64,000 bases of DNA, taken from positions 87,176,529 to 87,240,528 of the forward strand of contig CM043959.1 in assembly GCA_014529385.2 (NCBI GenBank). Reading direction: 5' to 3'. The stretch's first letter is position 1, and the number at the start of each line of letters is the position of its first letter. Below the pieces are notes generated by a model. The model saw only the letters and a program-made list of their open reading frames with translations. It did not search any database and was not told the DNA's origin. This stretch comes from Adiantum capillus-veneris (Eukaryota; Streptophyta; Polypodiopsida; Polypodiales; Pteridaceae). The position numbers and the translations under genes are program-made. Shown in pieces: positions 46,683 to 60,610 of the stretch.

Positions 46683-46929
46683 CTTGAGGGGTTCACTATG
46701 TGTAAAACTACCATATCACGTGCGTTCAAGACATGTTTGTAAAACCCCTTATCTGTGAAATTTTTTAGGAATATAATATAATCTTTTCTTTTAAAATATG
46801 TAAGTTTTTTTCAAATTTGAAAAAATTATGCCCTTCTGTATATATATTTCTGTAAGTTTCAAGAACTTTAAATACCCTTCTGTTGAACTCATTGATAGGT
46901 TACATTTTTATTAGGTGACCTCTCCGAGG
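46683..46929. mobile_element. MITE-like unit M1
   Basis: A 247-bp unit with ends CTTGAGGGGTTCACTATG and, inverted, CCTCGGAGAGGTCACC. Flanked by AAAAAAG on both sides (46676-46682, 46930-46936). Similar in size and ends to M2. No ORF. Confidence 0.5.
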
Positions 46930-47263
46930 AAAAAAGGCTAATCTTGTGGTGAAGAAGAAACTATGCAAGCAAACAGACTCATTCAAAGTACCCACAATGC
47001 ATTGTTCTCAACACACAGTAATATCAAGGACCCAAACCCATAGCTTTAATAACCATAGCCAAGAAAACATTGTTGCAAAAGTGATCTCGACCCCAAAATG
47101 TCACCCTTGTTATGCCTTGAAATGTCCACCATGTTTGGTTTGTGCTACTGAAGTTCCCAAGCCAGGAAAGAGAAGATGCTTATATTTCTCCACAAAATCT
47201 CTCCTTATAGATTCACTTGCTTGTTGAAGATGAGGAATGGCCATAAATAAAGCCAATTATCTA

Positions 47264-47512
47264 CTCGGGGAGTTCACCATTCAATACCCCCCTATATAAT
47301 GTGTGTTCGTGGGGTATTAAAAAAAACCCTCTTTTAATATGTCTGAATGAATAAAATGACCCCTTATTTTAGGATATTTTTCCAAAATTGGATATAAAAA
47401 CCCCTCATTTTAATGTATCTCTGTTAAATTGCTTAAAATTTTTGCATTTTAAAAGCCCTTCTTTCGAACTCACGTTATACATTAACGTGATTACATAGTG
47501 CACCCCCCGAGG
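47264..47512. mobile_element. MITE-like unit M2
   Basis: A 249-bp unit with ends CTCGGGGAGTTCACC and, inverted, CCTCGGGGGGTGCACTATG. Flanked by the 7-bp duplicate TTATCTA (47257-47263, 47513-47519). Interior is rich in A/T and CCCCT runs like M1. Confidence 0.6.
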
Positions 47513-49085
47513 TTATCTATAAAGTAAGGTAATGAAAATGAGCAAAGAGACACCCTAATAGATTAAAAGTGAAAATCTAAGAAGTTCTTGACAAGGAGAT
47601 GGAAAGAAAAGAGAAAGATAATACTCTAAGAGATGAGAATAGATTGCATCTTATAAAGATGAGCCAGCTAGCGAAGACTGAGTTAGTGCTATGTAGAAGT
47701 TCAATGTGTAACTTGTTGTTGAATATTAACCACTTTCCTTATTTGTTTTGAGCTGAGGATAGCTCTTTCTTTTTGTTAGGGAGTCCTCCTCCTATTTGTA
47801 AGGGCTCCTCCTAGTCCTTACTCATGACCAACAACATCCACCAACTCAAAAGAAAAAAAAGGTAGTAATAATAATAATAATAATCGAGTAAATTTGAGCT
47901 AGATCCAAGTATCCTAGTTACTCACAAACGCTTTTGGTTCACACCATGGGGACATGGGTATAATCAATGCATGAGAAATTAGCTTTTTCCTCTCAAGAAA
48001 ATTAGCATTAGAAAAAAGAAAGAGAAGATAAGGATAAGGTGAGTAAGTAATTTATTGAAGAAGTTTTAAAAAGTAAAAAAAGTTATCAACATAAGTAAAA
48101 ATAACTTATTGATAAAGAAGAAAAGATATCAATAAGTTAAAGCCTTTATCAAAATAAGCATAAAAAGAGGATCCTCTACTCGTTCAACACTTCTCTTCTC
48201 ATTTTTGGATGTGCAAACTTGAGAGTAAGTGGTAGAAGAAGCTTGGAAAAGCCAAAGATAAGCCTCTTTCACACACACACACACACAAACACACAGACAC
48301 ACACCTATAAGAGAAGCTACGGCCAAAACCATAATCAAGCTTGATATTACGCTCTCCCTCTCCTCTCTCCTAACCTTCAATTTTTCCATAGCTTGAATCT
48401 TCCTTGTCTCTTTTCATTCTCTCATTCCAAGTAGCACAATTGGTGGTAATTAAGCGAAGTGAAGAGGAAAAGATCCGACTACGCCAACATATCTCTTCAA
48501 TACTCTCCCAAAGCAAGGAGAAGACTCTACCACACATGCATCAAGGTAAGGTTTCCTTATCATCTCATGCTATTGCACATCTTAATCAATTGAGTTATTT
48601 TTTATTCTAAGTTAATTCATGTTTAAGCTCTCATGTTTTCATAAGCAAGATTTCCTCTTACTTAGAAGAATAAATTATTAACTTTTCTTGTTAATTAACA
48701 ATGTTATTAACCACTAACCACGATGTTATTTCAAGTTTTTTAGAGTACCGGGTTAATATGGCTTAGAGAGAGTAGAAAACACTCTCTGTCTTCATAGGCG
48801 CCTGGAGATCATACTTATCTAAATAGTATGCATGATGAATGGCGATTTAGATCTATACGTATCTCTAAACCTTCGAAAAAAAAAACTTTTAAGTTACTTT
48901 TATTCTCTTACCTAAACTACTTAATAGAGGTAAATGCCATAAATCAAAGGCAATTAAGTATTGATTTTTTTGGAACTAAGCTTATTATTCAAATGAGCTG
49001 ATAATATTACGATGTATGAAGAGATGGATCATCAAGGATTTAAGCATAACAATTAAAAGAATGCAAAAACACAACCTTTTCGGGA

Positions 49086-49316
<231 letters not shown>

Positions 49317-50466
49317 GCACTACAAATCACTTGTGTGCAATTAATCAAGAGAACCAAACTCTTGCAAAGCATGGTTGTGCTTTGATATAAGTTTTATCTG
49401 ATTTTTTTTGTAGCAACATGAGCATTCTTGCTCGCATGATACAAAGTTAGCTCATTACCAAAATGGGAGGATTGTAACAAGGCTTGCCAAAACCATTTTT
49501 TCTAACCAAAGAAAAAGGGCCATTCTTTTCTTTTCTTTATTTTTCGGCTAGTGAAAAGGACCATTCTTAAAACACTCCCAATTTTTAGGTCAAAGTTTCA
49601 AGCTTTTGTAAAGCTTGTAAAATTGTACCGATTTTCTCCAAGGCAAGCTCAAAATCTAGGTAGTATTTTACAATTTTAGACCGTACAATTTTAGACCTTT
49701 AGAATACAATGGAACTTACACTTGACGAACTCTGGATTATGATGTAAGGAAACAAGCACATTGAGCCTTACAAACCCACCCAAAAAGGTCCCATGTACAT
49801 ATTGTAACTGAGAATCACCTTGACATATAGGGCACTTGAGATAATATCTAGACCAAAGAAGGTTCCATGTACATAGAGCCCCTAAAGGTGTACATAGATT
49901 CCATGTACTAGATCGCCAAAAAGATTAAATAGACCCACCACTTTTTTGTCATTGTTCTCATCGCCTCATGAACGATCCCACGCCCTTGGGGCTTGGCCCC
50001 CCTTCATCTCGCCAAGGTAGCTAGCCCTCTACGCTGTCGGCTTTGTAGGACTGACCGTGCAACCTTTCAATCTTGTAAATTTTATTTTGCAGCTAAACCA
50101 GCATTGCTATAAAAAAAAAATATTCCAAAAACTATAAAGACCTACAAATTGAAAGTTTAGAGGTAAATTGGCTAAATTTGAAACTTTTTACACTAAAGTC
50201 CTAGACATTATTTACGGTTACCTACCTTCTAATTTAAATCTAGAGATGAATTTCTAAATTTGTAGGTGGAATTACCCAAATCCTAGGTTTTTTTTTTAAG
50301 TAAATTATTTTGTGCCTGCAAATACTCTAGCTCAACCCATGGCATGATGGCAACCAACTCCTCCACAATGGCTACATGTGTGCAAGACTTGAGTGTTTGG
50401 TCACTGCATTCGCAACACTTGCTCGACGGATGTGGGAGGCACATGTGCCCTCTATCGTGACCCCCC

Positions 50467-50514
<48 letters not shown>

Positions 50515-50574
50515 TTAATGACAAGGTTGCTTGACCAGGTTTAGCCTTTGACATTATATTTTTTCCATGAAATG

Positions 50575-50606
<32 letters not shown>

Positions 50607-50994
50607 AAAAAGGATTTGCTTCGCTTTGCTGACATTATGTTGATTGTGAATTCCAAATGAGAAAGAGAATGAATGAAAATGAGTTAGTATGTAGTTACGA
50701 TTCTAGCCTCTAAAAGCTAATAAAACTTGCTAAATATCACATTTGACATACCCATTCCGGCGGTACCTAGCGTGCCTTGCATCAAGCAATCAACCAAGGG
50801 TTGTGCCATAGCCTTGCTAGCCTTCATACATCTTCATTTGGTATGTCTAGGGGTCTACCAAATTTGGATGCACCATCATTGCCCACCCCATAGTTGAGCA
50901 TTCATGCTCAAGCACAACATTATTTAAGTAAACTAAGATTGCATACCAGAGAATGACGTAAAATATCTATGAAATGAGGCTTCACAAGAAAAAC

Positions 50995-51238
<244 letters not shown>

Positions 51239-51277
51239 AATTATCATCTACATCACCCTCCAGGGTCAAATGAAAAG

Positions 51278-52772
51278 TGTCATGAAAGCTAATATCTAAC
51301 TTTACCAAATGATTTTCTCATATTAAACGGATCATTTAATATGGGAAGATAAAAGGGGAACAAGAGTTAGAACATAGATATGTGTTGTTAGATCTATATT
51401 AGCACGGGGCCAAAAGGAGGCATGGTTGCATCTCAACAGGGGCTCAAAAGAATATGGTCTACCAAAGAAAAGATGAGCAGTTAATGGAGCTTAAAAGACC
51501 TTAGGGTTAGCTTCATCAAAGACTTCCAAAGGTTAGTGTTAAAAGTCCTTAGACCTAAGCCCTTTAGGTACTTTAGATCTTAGGCATGTGCTTGAGGTGC
51601 TTGTCGTGCTTGATGACCAAGGTACTTGAGGTGCTTGTCATTCTTGATGACCAAGGTGCTTGTGGTGTTCAAGTCAAAGATGATCCCTACAAAGGAGGGG
51701 GCGATCCCTAAAGGTGGGGGCATGAGAGAGAACACACACACACACACACACACACACTCTCAAGGCAAGCCCAAGACTCAAGAGGCATTGAGGAAACATG
51801 TCAAGCCCCTACCCATGTTGCCCTCATGGTGTGCCTAAAGCCTATTGGATGGCCTTTAGGGAGGTCCAATGAGAATTTAGATGCATGTAATTAATTACTT
51901 CATTTATCTCTCGAGAAGGACACTTGTCCAAATGCTACCCATATTGCTTGATTTGACCATAGCTTGTGATTGGCCAACCTTGGCATGAGCCAATAGGATG
52001 CAAGCTATAGTAATGGGAGAGAGGAGTCGATCAAGGCAAGGAAGAGACATCCTTTTTGTACATTCACACACACACACACACACTCACACAATCTCTCATG
52101 TGTTGATCAGTAGGATCTCCATCTCCTTCTCCAAGCTTGAGAAGTAGAGAACCTTCACCAACACCTCTTGGTTATGGAATGAAAATCCAATCAAGAGTCA
52201 AGCTTCAATGGCATGCTCATCTTCTCTATCATCTCTATTACTATGCTAAGATAAGCACCAAGAGTAATCTATGGTGAGGAAAGTACTTCTTTCTCATACA
52301 TTACTTCTCTTTCTCTTCCCTTCCCTCACTCCCTGCTTGCTCTCTCCACCTTTGAAGGTGTTTAAGGTCTTGGGATTGAGGCCAGGGGACAAGTTAATGC
52401 TTTTGCAAGTTAGTTAGGAGCATAATATTGGTGCATGAAGTTTACCATCTTCATGGCATCAACAAGGTCTCAAGGAACACAAAGTATGTATTGTACCAAG
52501 TCTCTCTTCAAGGAAGAATCTATAATACAAAAGCCTTTTGGAGGGGGGACCGCTGGCTTCAAATAAATCCGATCCTCAACTAATGTCAATTTTTCTAATT
52601 CTCTCTCTCTTTTGCAAGTATTGTTCATGCCAAGCTAATTAGGTATAGTGTTCATTTTGCTACCTTTAATCAAGTACTCTCCTTATACTCTTTAAGAATT
52701 CTCTTAAGGAAATGCTCACTATGGTTACTTTAATTCCACTACAATCAATGTTATTAGCCATATTCCGTTACA
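51278..52772 (+). repeat. 5' LTR of gypsy element Y
   Basis: A 1495-bp LTR starts TGTCATGAAAGCTAATATC and ends CCGTTACA, followed at once by the primer site. It is related to the G-family LTR at both ends but diverged in the middle. It carries shorter CA tracts (51732-51756, 52067-52088) instead of the long GT run. Confidence 0.85.
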
Positions 52773-52785
52773 TTGGTATCAGAGC
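52773..52785 (+). promoter_or_regulatory. Primer-binding site of Y
   Basis: TTGGTATCAGAGC, complementary to the 3' end of initiator methionine tRNA, directly abuts the LTR. Confidence 0.85.
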
Positions 52786-53187
52786 TGTTGGTTTCTCTTT
52801 TCTTGCTTAAGAAGAGAGGTCCTTAAATTGTCCATGAAAGGATGACACCATTGGGAACTATTGACACTATAATGGAGTCTTTCGGGGCTTGCCTTAGGCT
52901 TGTCCATTATTGAGCTACTAGGAAGCTCAACAGGAACCATAATCAATCGAGCAATGTTAAACCTTCTCCACTACCCTTTGAAATCAACAATCTCTAAACC
53001 ATGGGTGTGGCTGCTTGAGAGCTAATTATCAAAAGTTAAGAAGAGTAGCAACTAAAGTTTTGAAGTTTCCAAAGCACAAAGTAGCATATATATAAATTTA
53101 GTTAGCATGGTTGACAATAATAAAGAGAGTAGAATGAATATTGACAAGTTTTCCTTTTTAACATATAGATGCTACTAATGATGCCTC

Positions 53188-54450
53188 GTGTTTGTGAACT
53201 ATCTTGTTACTAGGTTGCAACAAGTTATGGACAGACTTGCTTTGCAAGCCAAAGTTAACCAACAACTTTGCACTCATGGGATTCTCCAAACTCCCCAAGA
53301 AGAGAAAGATCTTAAACGGACTCTTGTTGAGACTCCCAAAAAAAGACTTTCTCTGGTGAGAGAAGAGGACGAATCCTATGAGACAGAAAGAAGTGAATCT
53401 CCGAATTCCTTGGAAGATGTGGCTCCACAAATATGGTGGTCTCGACGATCCCCAACTCCCAAGAGGAAAAGATCTTCATATAGTCCTTCTCCTTGTCATT
53501 TTGAGAGGGAAGAGAGGAATCAAAAGAAGAAAAAGGCGAGAAAGAGGTCACCCTCTTCTCCAACTTCATCGTCTTCCTCCTCTTCTAATAAAAGCACCAG
53601 TTTTTCTCCTAGAGAGTACAAGAAAAGAGGACATCACAAATCCTATGATGCTTGGAAAAGGTCCTACACGCTTAAAAAGTTCAAGGAGGGAGGAAAGAGC
53701 ATCTCTTTTTTCACCTATGATGGCACCTTTGGTGCTACAGACAAAATTTTGGCCTTCATGCACCAACATTATGATGCGGTCTTTGGAGATGAGGGTTTCA
53801 CAAAGTCCTCCAAGCTACATCATGTAGCTATGCACTTTCAAAAGTCTGCCCGAAAATGGTGGGCTAGTCTATGAGGTAATGGAAAAGCTCCAAAGTCATG
53901 GAAAACTCTACAAGTTTCCATAATGAAACAGTTTCTTGCAAAAAGCGATGCCAAAGACAAAGTGCTTACCGAATGGCGAAGTTTGAAGCTATCTCCCAAT
54001 GAGTCTATCCACAAGTATGTGGACAAGTTTTTGGATTTACACCTCAAAGCTACAGTCTACCAAAAGATAGACTTTGCCGAACAAAAGGAACAATGTTTTG
54101 CGGGACTACCTGAAGATATGGCCAAGTATGTCACCTCTCAAAGGCCTAGAACCATCACTAAAGTAATTCACCATACTATGGTCGCTTCATGAATCAATTT
54201 CCAACAAGGGGCTAAAAGGAATTTTAAGCGCATGAAAACTAGTGACCAAAATGAACCTAGAGGGAAGAACAATGCTCAAATTTCTTCCCAAGGCAATTCT
54301 AGCAACAACAACCAACAAGACCAAGGAAAAGGAGTTTAGAAATGTAAAAATAAACTCTCTCATGAAGAGTTAAGAGTCTTTTTGCAAAGACCATAAATTT
54401 TTCAAGTGTGGGGAGCAAAGACATAGCTAGCGTTCTTGCCCCAAAATAAA
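53188..54450 (+). pseudogene. Y gag
   Basis: ORFs 53188-53874 and 53923-54192 encode the gag N-terminal region, a Ser/Arg-rich middle, KLHHVAMHFQKSARKWW and ESIHKYVDKFLDLHLKA. A stop at 53872 (TGA) and one in the zinc knuckle (FKCGEQRHS then TAG, near 54430) break it. Confidence 0.75.
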
Positions 54451-54539
54451 TTCACGCAATGAGACTCCTAGAGCTTCCATGATCGAAGCTCCAAAAGAGG
54501 ATACTCATTGCAAAGGATCATTCCTTTCCTATGCTTGGA

Positions 54540-54900
54540 GGAAGGTGAGGGAGCATGATGCCTTAATCTTTTTAATCCTGGCTCTACTCACAACTTCATA
54601 TATCAACGGAGTTGGCCACTAAGTTGGGCATACAAGCTTTTGAGATGGGAGATATTGTGACTGTTGATGGGGCTTTCAAGGGACAATACGCCTCTGTTCC
54701 TTCCTTGATTGGGAAATTGAGGGTTCATGTCCAAATCTACGTCGATAAAGAGGACTTTTTCATCTCCCCTCTCTAACATGAGGATGTTATCCTAGGGGCA
54801 CCATGGTTCAACCACATGGCTGCCAATATGAAAGTCCCTAAAAGGAGAATTTATTTCACCTACAGTAGAACATGTACATAGATGCTAATGAGTCGGGTCT
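54540..54900 (+). pseudogene. Y protease remnant
   Basis: Homologous to the G3 protease (KVREHDA, TKLGIQAFEMGDI, VILGAPWFNHMAAN) but spread over different frames with deletions. The active-site motif cannot be read intact. Confidence 0.6.
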
Positions 54901-54936
54901 ATACCTCTTGTAAACACACCTGCTTTTGTTCAGTCA

Positions 54937-55848
54937 ATGAAAATATCGGTTTTCGTGAACATGATTTTTGTAAAAGAGTCCATAAATGGTCCTAATGTTT
55001 TATCCAATGGAAAAAGTAGGAATCAAGAGGAATTACAATTGTCCAATTTTTTTAATAGATTCCAAGATTTTTTTATCGATGGCATCCCTGGAGAGTTACC
55101 TCCAAAACAAGGGGATGATGACCATAGAATAGGGCTTCTACCTGGGAGCTCACCGCTTAATAAGCCTCCTTATGGAGTTTCCCAAGCTCAACAAGAGGAG
55201 ATTATAAGGCAAGTACATGAATTGGTGGATAAGGAGATGGTGAGGCCTAGCTCCTCTCCCTTTTGTTCACAGTATGTGTGTTGAATAAAGGGTACTAAAT
55301 AGGATCGCTATCAAGAACCAATTTCTCGTACCGTGGGTAGAAGATATGTTTGATAAGCTACAAGGCTCTACTCACTTTAGTAGGATTGACCTTAAAAGTG
55401 GCTATCATCAAATAAGGATAGCCAATGAAGATATTGTAAAGGCCGCTTTTTATACAGCACTTGGTCTTTATGAATATCTTGTCATGCCTTTTGGCTTGAG
55501 ACAAATGTTCCGGTCACGTTCAACCGCTTAATCAAGAAAAAATTTAGGCCTTATCGCAAGTTCACTGGAGTATTCTTTGATGATATCATCATCTACTCCA
55601 ATTCTCTCAAGAAGCATAAGCAATATCTCCAGGTAATCTTTCGAGCTTTGAAGGAGAATAAATTTTTCATTAATCAAAGAAGAGTGAATTTTTCCTTCAA
55701 GAGATTCAATACTTAGGTCACATTATCTCTCAAGATGGTATCCATATGGATTCAACAAAGTTAGAGGTAATAAAAGGATGGCCTAATCCAAGGATTCTAC
55801 ATGAACTATGAAGCTTTATTGGTATGTGTGCATACTATAGATGCTTCA
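54937..55848 (+). pseudogene. Y reverse transcriptase remnant
   Basis: Recognisable pieces are HELVDKEMVRPSSSPFCS, then a deletion at about 55280 that removes the equivalent of VILVQKKD and CIDYRA, then DLKSGYHQIRIANEDI and, in another frame, GVFFDDIIIYSNSL (about 55565-55610). Ends abruptly at 55848. Confidence 0.75.
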
Positions 55849-56155
55849 TGTCATAAAATCTAATATCTAGCTTTACCCAAATGATTTTCTCATGTTAAAC
55901 TGATCATTTAATATGGGAAGATAAAAGGGAAACAAGAGCTAGAATATAGATATGTGTTTTTAGACCAAGATCAGCACGGGCCAAAAGGAGATGGTTTCAT
56001 CTCAGCCAGGGCTCACAGGGAGTTGTTCTACTAAAGAACAATGTTGGCATAATGGAGCTTGGAAGACCTTAGGGTTAGCTTCATTAAAGACCTCCAAAGG
56101 TTAATGTAAAAGTCCTTAGACCTTAGGTTAAAGCTAGGCCTATGCTTGAGACAGT
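55849..56155 (+). repeat. LTR fragment of the Y family
   Basis: Starts with a proper LTR terminus (TGTCATAAAATCTAATATC) and matches 51278-51590 with substitutions. It switches to Copia2 sequence at GCTTGAG|ACAGTG, where Y LTR and copia leader share GAG. Confidence 0.75.
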
Positions 56156-56347
56156 GTTTTTTGAGCTGTTTTTTGGTCTGTTTTTAGTACACCAGAGCCA
56201 TTTTACAAAGGAGACTCTGCCAAAATTTCTGCAGAATCTGAAGCTTTCTTGGTTCATTTGACAGGTTGATATTGGTTCAGAGGTCAGTTTACAGGGAAAA
56301 CTCTGCCGAATTTTTCCCAGGAAAGTAAACCACTGTGAAGCGTAGCT

Positions 56348-59300
56348 ATGGCTGGATCACAAGACACTGCTCTTTACAATATCAAGAAGCTGGATGGAAC
56401 CAATTTCCCATTGTGGAAGAAGCAGATTTGGCACGTGTTGGTACAAAAGAAGCAGATAAAACCTAGAAAGTTCAAGGGGATAAAACCAGAAGATATGGAC
56501 GAAGATGAATGGAGCGAAATGGATGAATTGGCACTTTCTACCATTGTGCTGACATTGGCAGAAAGCGTTTACTTCAATGTAGCAGATGAGATGTCGGCTT
56601 ATCAAGCATGGTTAAAGCTGAGTGATCTTTATGCGAAGCAGAGTGCAGCTTCACAGGTATACTGCCTTAAGAAGCTTGTTAACTTGAAGATGAAAGAAGG
56701 GACAACTATGTCCAATCATCTGAATGAATTCAACACAATCTACAGTCAGTTGTCAGCTCAAGGTGTCAAGTTTGATGAACCTGTTAGAGCTATGTTCCTA
56801 TTGATCACATTGCCGGAAAGTTGGGACACTTTTCGCACAGCTTTGAGTAATTCTGCACCTCCAGATGGTTTGAACATAGCAGGTGTAGAAGGAAGTCTGC
56901 TTACTGAAGAAACCAATAGAAAGAAAATGGACAAAGCCAAAGGAATAGCCTTAGTTGTCAGGGGAAGGACCAAAGAAAAGTACAAAGGTGGAAAGAGGAA
57001 TCAGTCTCGTAGCAAGTCGCGCAGTGCGAAAGGCAAGAGTGACATAGAATGCTACCATTGTGGCAAGAAGGGTCACATGAAAAGAGACTGCAGAGAATGG
57101 AAAGCAGAAAAAGGCAAAGAGAAAGCTGAAGACCATGGTGAGAAGAACAAGTCCTCAGTGAAGATTCAAGAAATAAATGTGACAAACACTGTTGCAGAGG
57201 ATGACAGTCTAGTGTCAGGAGACATCTACTTCTTGAAGAATACAATGGACTCAGCTCGTCTTATAGCATCTGATGGAAATGCACTGAGTGACTGGATTAT
57301 AGACTCAGGGGCATCACTTCATGTGTCTCCAAACAAGGAGTGGTTTACTTCTTATGTGACCACTAAAGATCATTTTCGGCTAGGCAATGGGCAGACATGT
57401 GAGATCTTAGGTGTTGGAGATGTTCAATTAACGTTTCAGAATGGCTCTTCTTTCACGCTGAAGAATGTGAGACATGTTCCCGCAATTACAAAGAGCTTGA
57501 TCAACACAGGTTTACTTGATGATGCTGGCTACGTCACCACTTTTGGACAGAACATGTGGAAGATATCCAAGGGTTCTATGACAGTAGCACATGGAGTAAA
57601 GTCTGGAGGACTTTACATGATTTATGTATCAAATGTCTCTAAAAATGTAATCAATGTAACCGAGCAGCCGAACGTTTCTTTGTGGCATAGCCGGTTAGGA
57701 CATATGTCCAAGAAGGGAATGGAAATCTTGTCTCGTTCTGGTTATTTGCCTGGCTTTTCATTTAATGATTTTGAATTCTGTGAATATTGTCTGTATGGTA
57801 AACAAACACAGCTGCCACATAAGCATAGAAGCAGTAGAAGAGATACACAGTTGGCACTTGTTCATAGTGATTTGTGTGGACCTATGCCTAACCTATCTCT
57901 AGGGGGAGCTTCTTACTTTATGACATTTATAGATGATTACTCGAGGAAAGTATGGGTTTAATTTCTCAAGCACAAGGATGAAGCATTTAGTGTTTTCAAA
58001 ACGTTTGTGACACTTGTGGAGAATCAGAGTGGCAAGAAGCTTAAATGCTTACGCACTGACAATGGTGGAGAGTATGTTTCAAAGGCCTTTCAGGACTTTT
58101 GTGAGTCAAAAGGTATAAAACGTGAACTTACTGCTCCTTACAGTCCTCCTCAAAATGGTGTTGCTGAGAGGATGAATAGGACCATACAAGAGAAGGTCAG
58201 AAGTATGTTGTCTAATGCACAGCTGCCAAATGGGTTTTGGGCTGAAGCTGTATCAACAGCTGTTCATCTTGTAAATAGATCTCCTAGCAAGGTTTTGCAG
58301 AAGGATTCAGTGCTAGAGATGGTATGGTCATGCAAAATGCCCTCATACAAGCATCTCAGAGTCTTTGGCTGTGAGGCATATACTCACGTTCCAAAGGAAT
58401 TTAGGAACAAACTTGAGCCAAAGAGTAGAAAGTGCATCTTTCTAGGCTATGGTTATTCTGGTGAGATGGGGTACAGACTTTGGGATCCCGAATCCAAAAA
58501 GGTTATCCGCAGCAATGATGTTCACTTTAATGAAGCCAAATATCATTCTAAACCAAAGAAAGTTGAGGAGATTAGAAGAGTTGTCTTCCAAGAAGATGGA
58601 CCTGCACGTGCAAGACAAAATGTCAGGGCTCAAGAGGAGCAAGGACAGGATAGACTGGAACCACAGGTTGTGGCTGAGCCTGAGCCACCTATTGTGCGTA
58701 GATCTGGACGTGTCGCGCGACCTCCTGATAGGTTTGTTCCATCTATGAACTATGTCATGTTGACTGATTGCAATGAGCCTTCATGTTACAAGGAAGCAGT
58801 GCAAATGAAGGACTCTGAGAATTGGCAATTGGCCATGCAGTCAGAGATGACAGCTTTTCATAAAAAACAGACATGGAAGCTAGTTAAATTACCATGGGGC
58901 AAAATGGCTCTACCCTGTAAATGGGTTTACAGGTATAAGATCACCGCTCATGATAGTCAGCCAAAGTACAAAGTAAGGCTTGTTGCCAAGGGCTTTAAGC
59001 AAGAACAAGGCATTGACTTTGATGAAGTCTTCTCTCTGGTGGTCAAGATGACTACATTGAGATGCTTTCTTGCATTGGTTTCCATATTAGATTTGGTGTT
59101 GCACCAAATGGATGTCAAGACAGCATTCTTGCATGGTGATTTAGATGTGGAAATTTACATGCAGCAGCCAGAAGGGTTTGTTGAGAAAGGCAAGGAAGAT
59201 TAGGTATGCCAGTTGTTAAAGAGTCTTTATGGCTTAAAACAATCACCGAGGGCATGGTACCATAAATTCCACAAGTTTATGCTTTCTCAAGGCTACAAAC

Positions 59301-60328
59301 GTAGTGAGTTCAACCACTGTCTATATACAAAGAAGTCTAAGGATGGCAGTTGGCTGATCCTTATTTTGTATGTGGATGACATGTTGATTGTTGGAAAGCA
59401 CTTGGAAGAAATTTCAGCTTTGAAGTCAAAGATGGCAAAATCGTTTGACATGAAAGACATGGGTGAGGCAAGTCATATACTTGGTATGCGCATTGAGAGA
59501 GACAGATCAAAGAAGTTGATTTGGTTATCTCAAACAGAGTATATTGACAAGGTTTTGCAACGTTTCAATATGGAGAAGGGAAAGGCATTGAGTGTTCCAT
59601 TGCCACCATATGTGAAACTTAGCAAACAAGATTTTCATGTGTCTGAGGAAGAACAGGCTGAAATGGATAAGATTCCATATGCGTCTGCAGTGGGTAGTTT
59701 GATGTATGCAATGATTGCTACTCGCCCAGACATTGCATTTGCAGTGGGAGTAGTAAGTCGATACATGTCAAACCCAGGCAAGAAACATTGGAAGGCAGTG
59801 AAAGGAATATTGAGATACCTGAAAGCTACAAAGAGTATGCGTATATGCTATGGGAGTCAGGAGCTAAGTGTAAAGGGTTTTACAGACTCAGATTATGCAG
59901 GTGACTTAGACAACCGAAGGTCTACGTCAGGGTATGTCTTTACATTGGCTGGTGGAGCAGTATCATGGCGTTCTAGATTACAAGATTGTGTTACTCAGTC
60001 TACTACAGAGGCTGAATATGTTGCAGCATCAGAGGCGTGCAAAGAATCAATTTGGCTTAATTGACTAGTAGCAGATTTGGGAATCAAAGAAGAGATGCCT
60101 GTGTTATATTGTGATAGTCAAAGTGCTATACAATTGGCTCGCAATCCAGTTTATCACTCAAAGACAAAGCATGTGGATGTGAAGTATCATTTCATCAGGG
60201 AAATGCTCGAGGATAAGCAACTTCAGCTTGTCAAAGTTCACACCACAAAAAATCCTGCTGATCTACTTACAAAAGGACTTCCCTCAGAGAGCTTTGCACA
60301 TTTTCGCAAGCAGTTAGGTGTAAGGTAG
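56348..60328 (+). pseudogene. Copia2 gag-pol polyprotein with three in-frame stops
   Basis: One frame runs from ATG 56348 to TAG 60326-60328 (1326 codons), interrupted only by TAA at 57959, TAG at 59201 and TGA at 60062. Domains in order: UBN2-type gag, CCHC knuckle (CYHCGKKGHMKRDC, ~57050), protease (WIIDSGASLHVS, ~57295), GAG-pre-integrase (LWHSRLGHMSKKG), integrase core (TDNGGEYVSKAF; PPQNGVAERMNR), RT (TAFLHGDL; LYVDDMLIVG, ~59370) and RNase H (FTDSDYAGDLDNRRSTSGY; TEAEYVAASEACKE; HSKTKHVDVKYHFIRE). It is full length and more intact than Copia1. The first two stops are point changes from the TAC and TGG codons seen in Copia1. Confidence 0.85.
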
Positions 60329-60417
60329 TACATCACTTCTGTACATCTCTTGTATATTAGCTTGTATAGTAGCTTCTCTCACACTTAAAGTACCACATTG
60401 GACTTTAAGTGAGAGGT

Positions 60418-60610
60418 TGTTGGGGTATAAATCCCAATGTGGTCGCCCAGGTAAGTGGGCGGGCTGCCAGGCATGTACACATATTCTTTTTGTAAAAACC
60501 TAATAAGAACTCACTATGCTCTACACATTACAGTAGAGCGAGTTCACCATATCGTCATGCTCTTCTTCTCGCACTCTCTCTCGCGTCGCACTTCCGCTCG
60601 TACTCCTTCA
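60418..60610 (+). repeat. 3' LTR of Copia2
   Basis: 193 bp, TGTTGGGGTATAAATCCC to CGTACTCCTTCA, preceded by a purine-rich tract (AAGTGAGAGGT). Differs from the Copia1 LTRs by several substitutions. Confidence 0.85.

Larger units (their letters stand above)
52773..55848 (+). mobile_element. Y: Ty3/gypsy element body, first part (decayed)
   Basis: Plus-strand gag, protease and RT with many stops and frameshifts, in the same order and with the same motifs as G1/G3 but clearly diverged. It is cut at 55848 within the RT/RNase H connection (equivalent to about 27125 of G3) and resumes at 60611. Confidence 0.8.
56156..60610 (+). mobile_element. Copia2: 5'-truncated Ty1/copia element
   Basis: Same family as Copia1, opposite strand. 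It begins inside the leader (equivalent to about 38097 of Copia1), so it lacks the 5' LTR, primer site and ~900 bp of leader. It has a complete coding region (with three stops), a purine-rich tract and a 193-bp 3' LTR. The next base resumes gypsy RNase H of Y. Confidence 0.85.

Noticed and set aside
46946-47227. 93-codon ORF in the spacer
   Set aside because: Begins on a non-ATG codon, no domain, no splice context, and partly precedes a MITE; not supportable as a gene.
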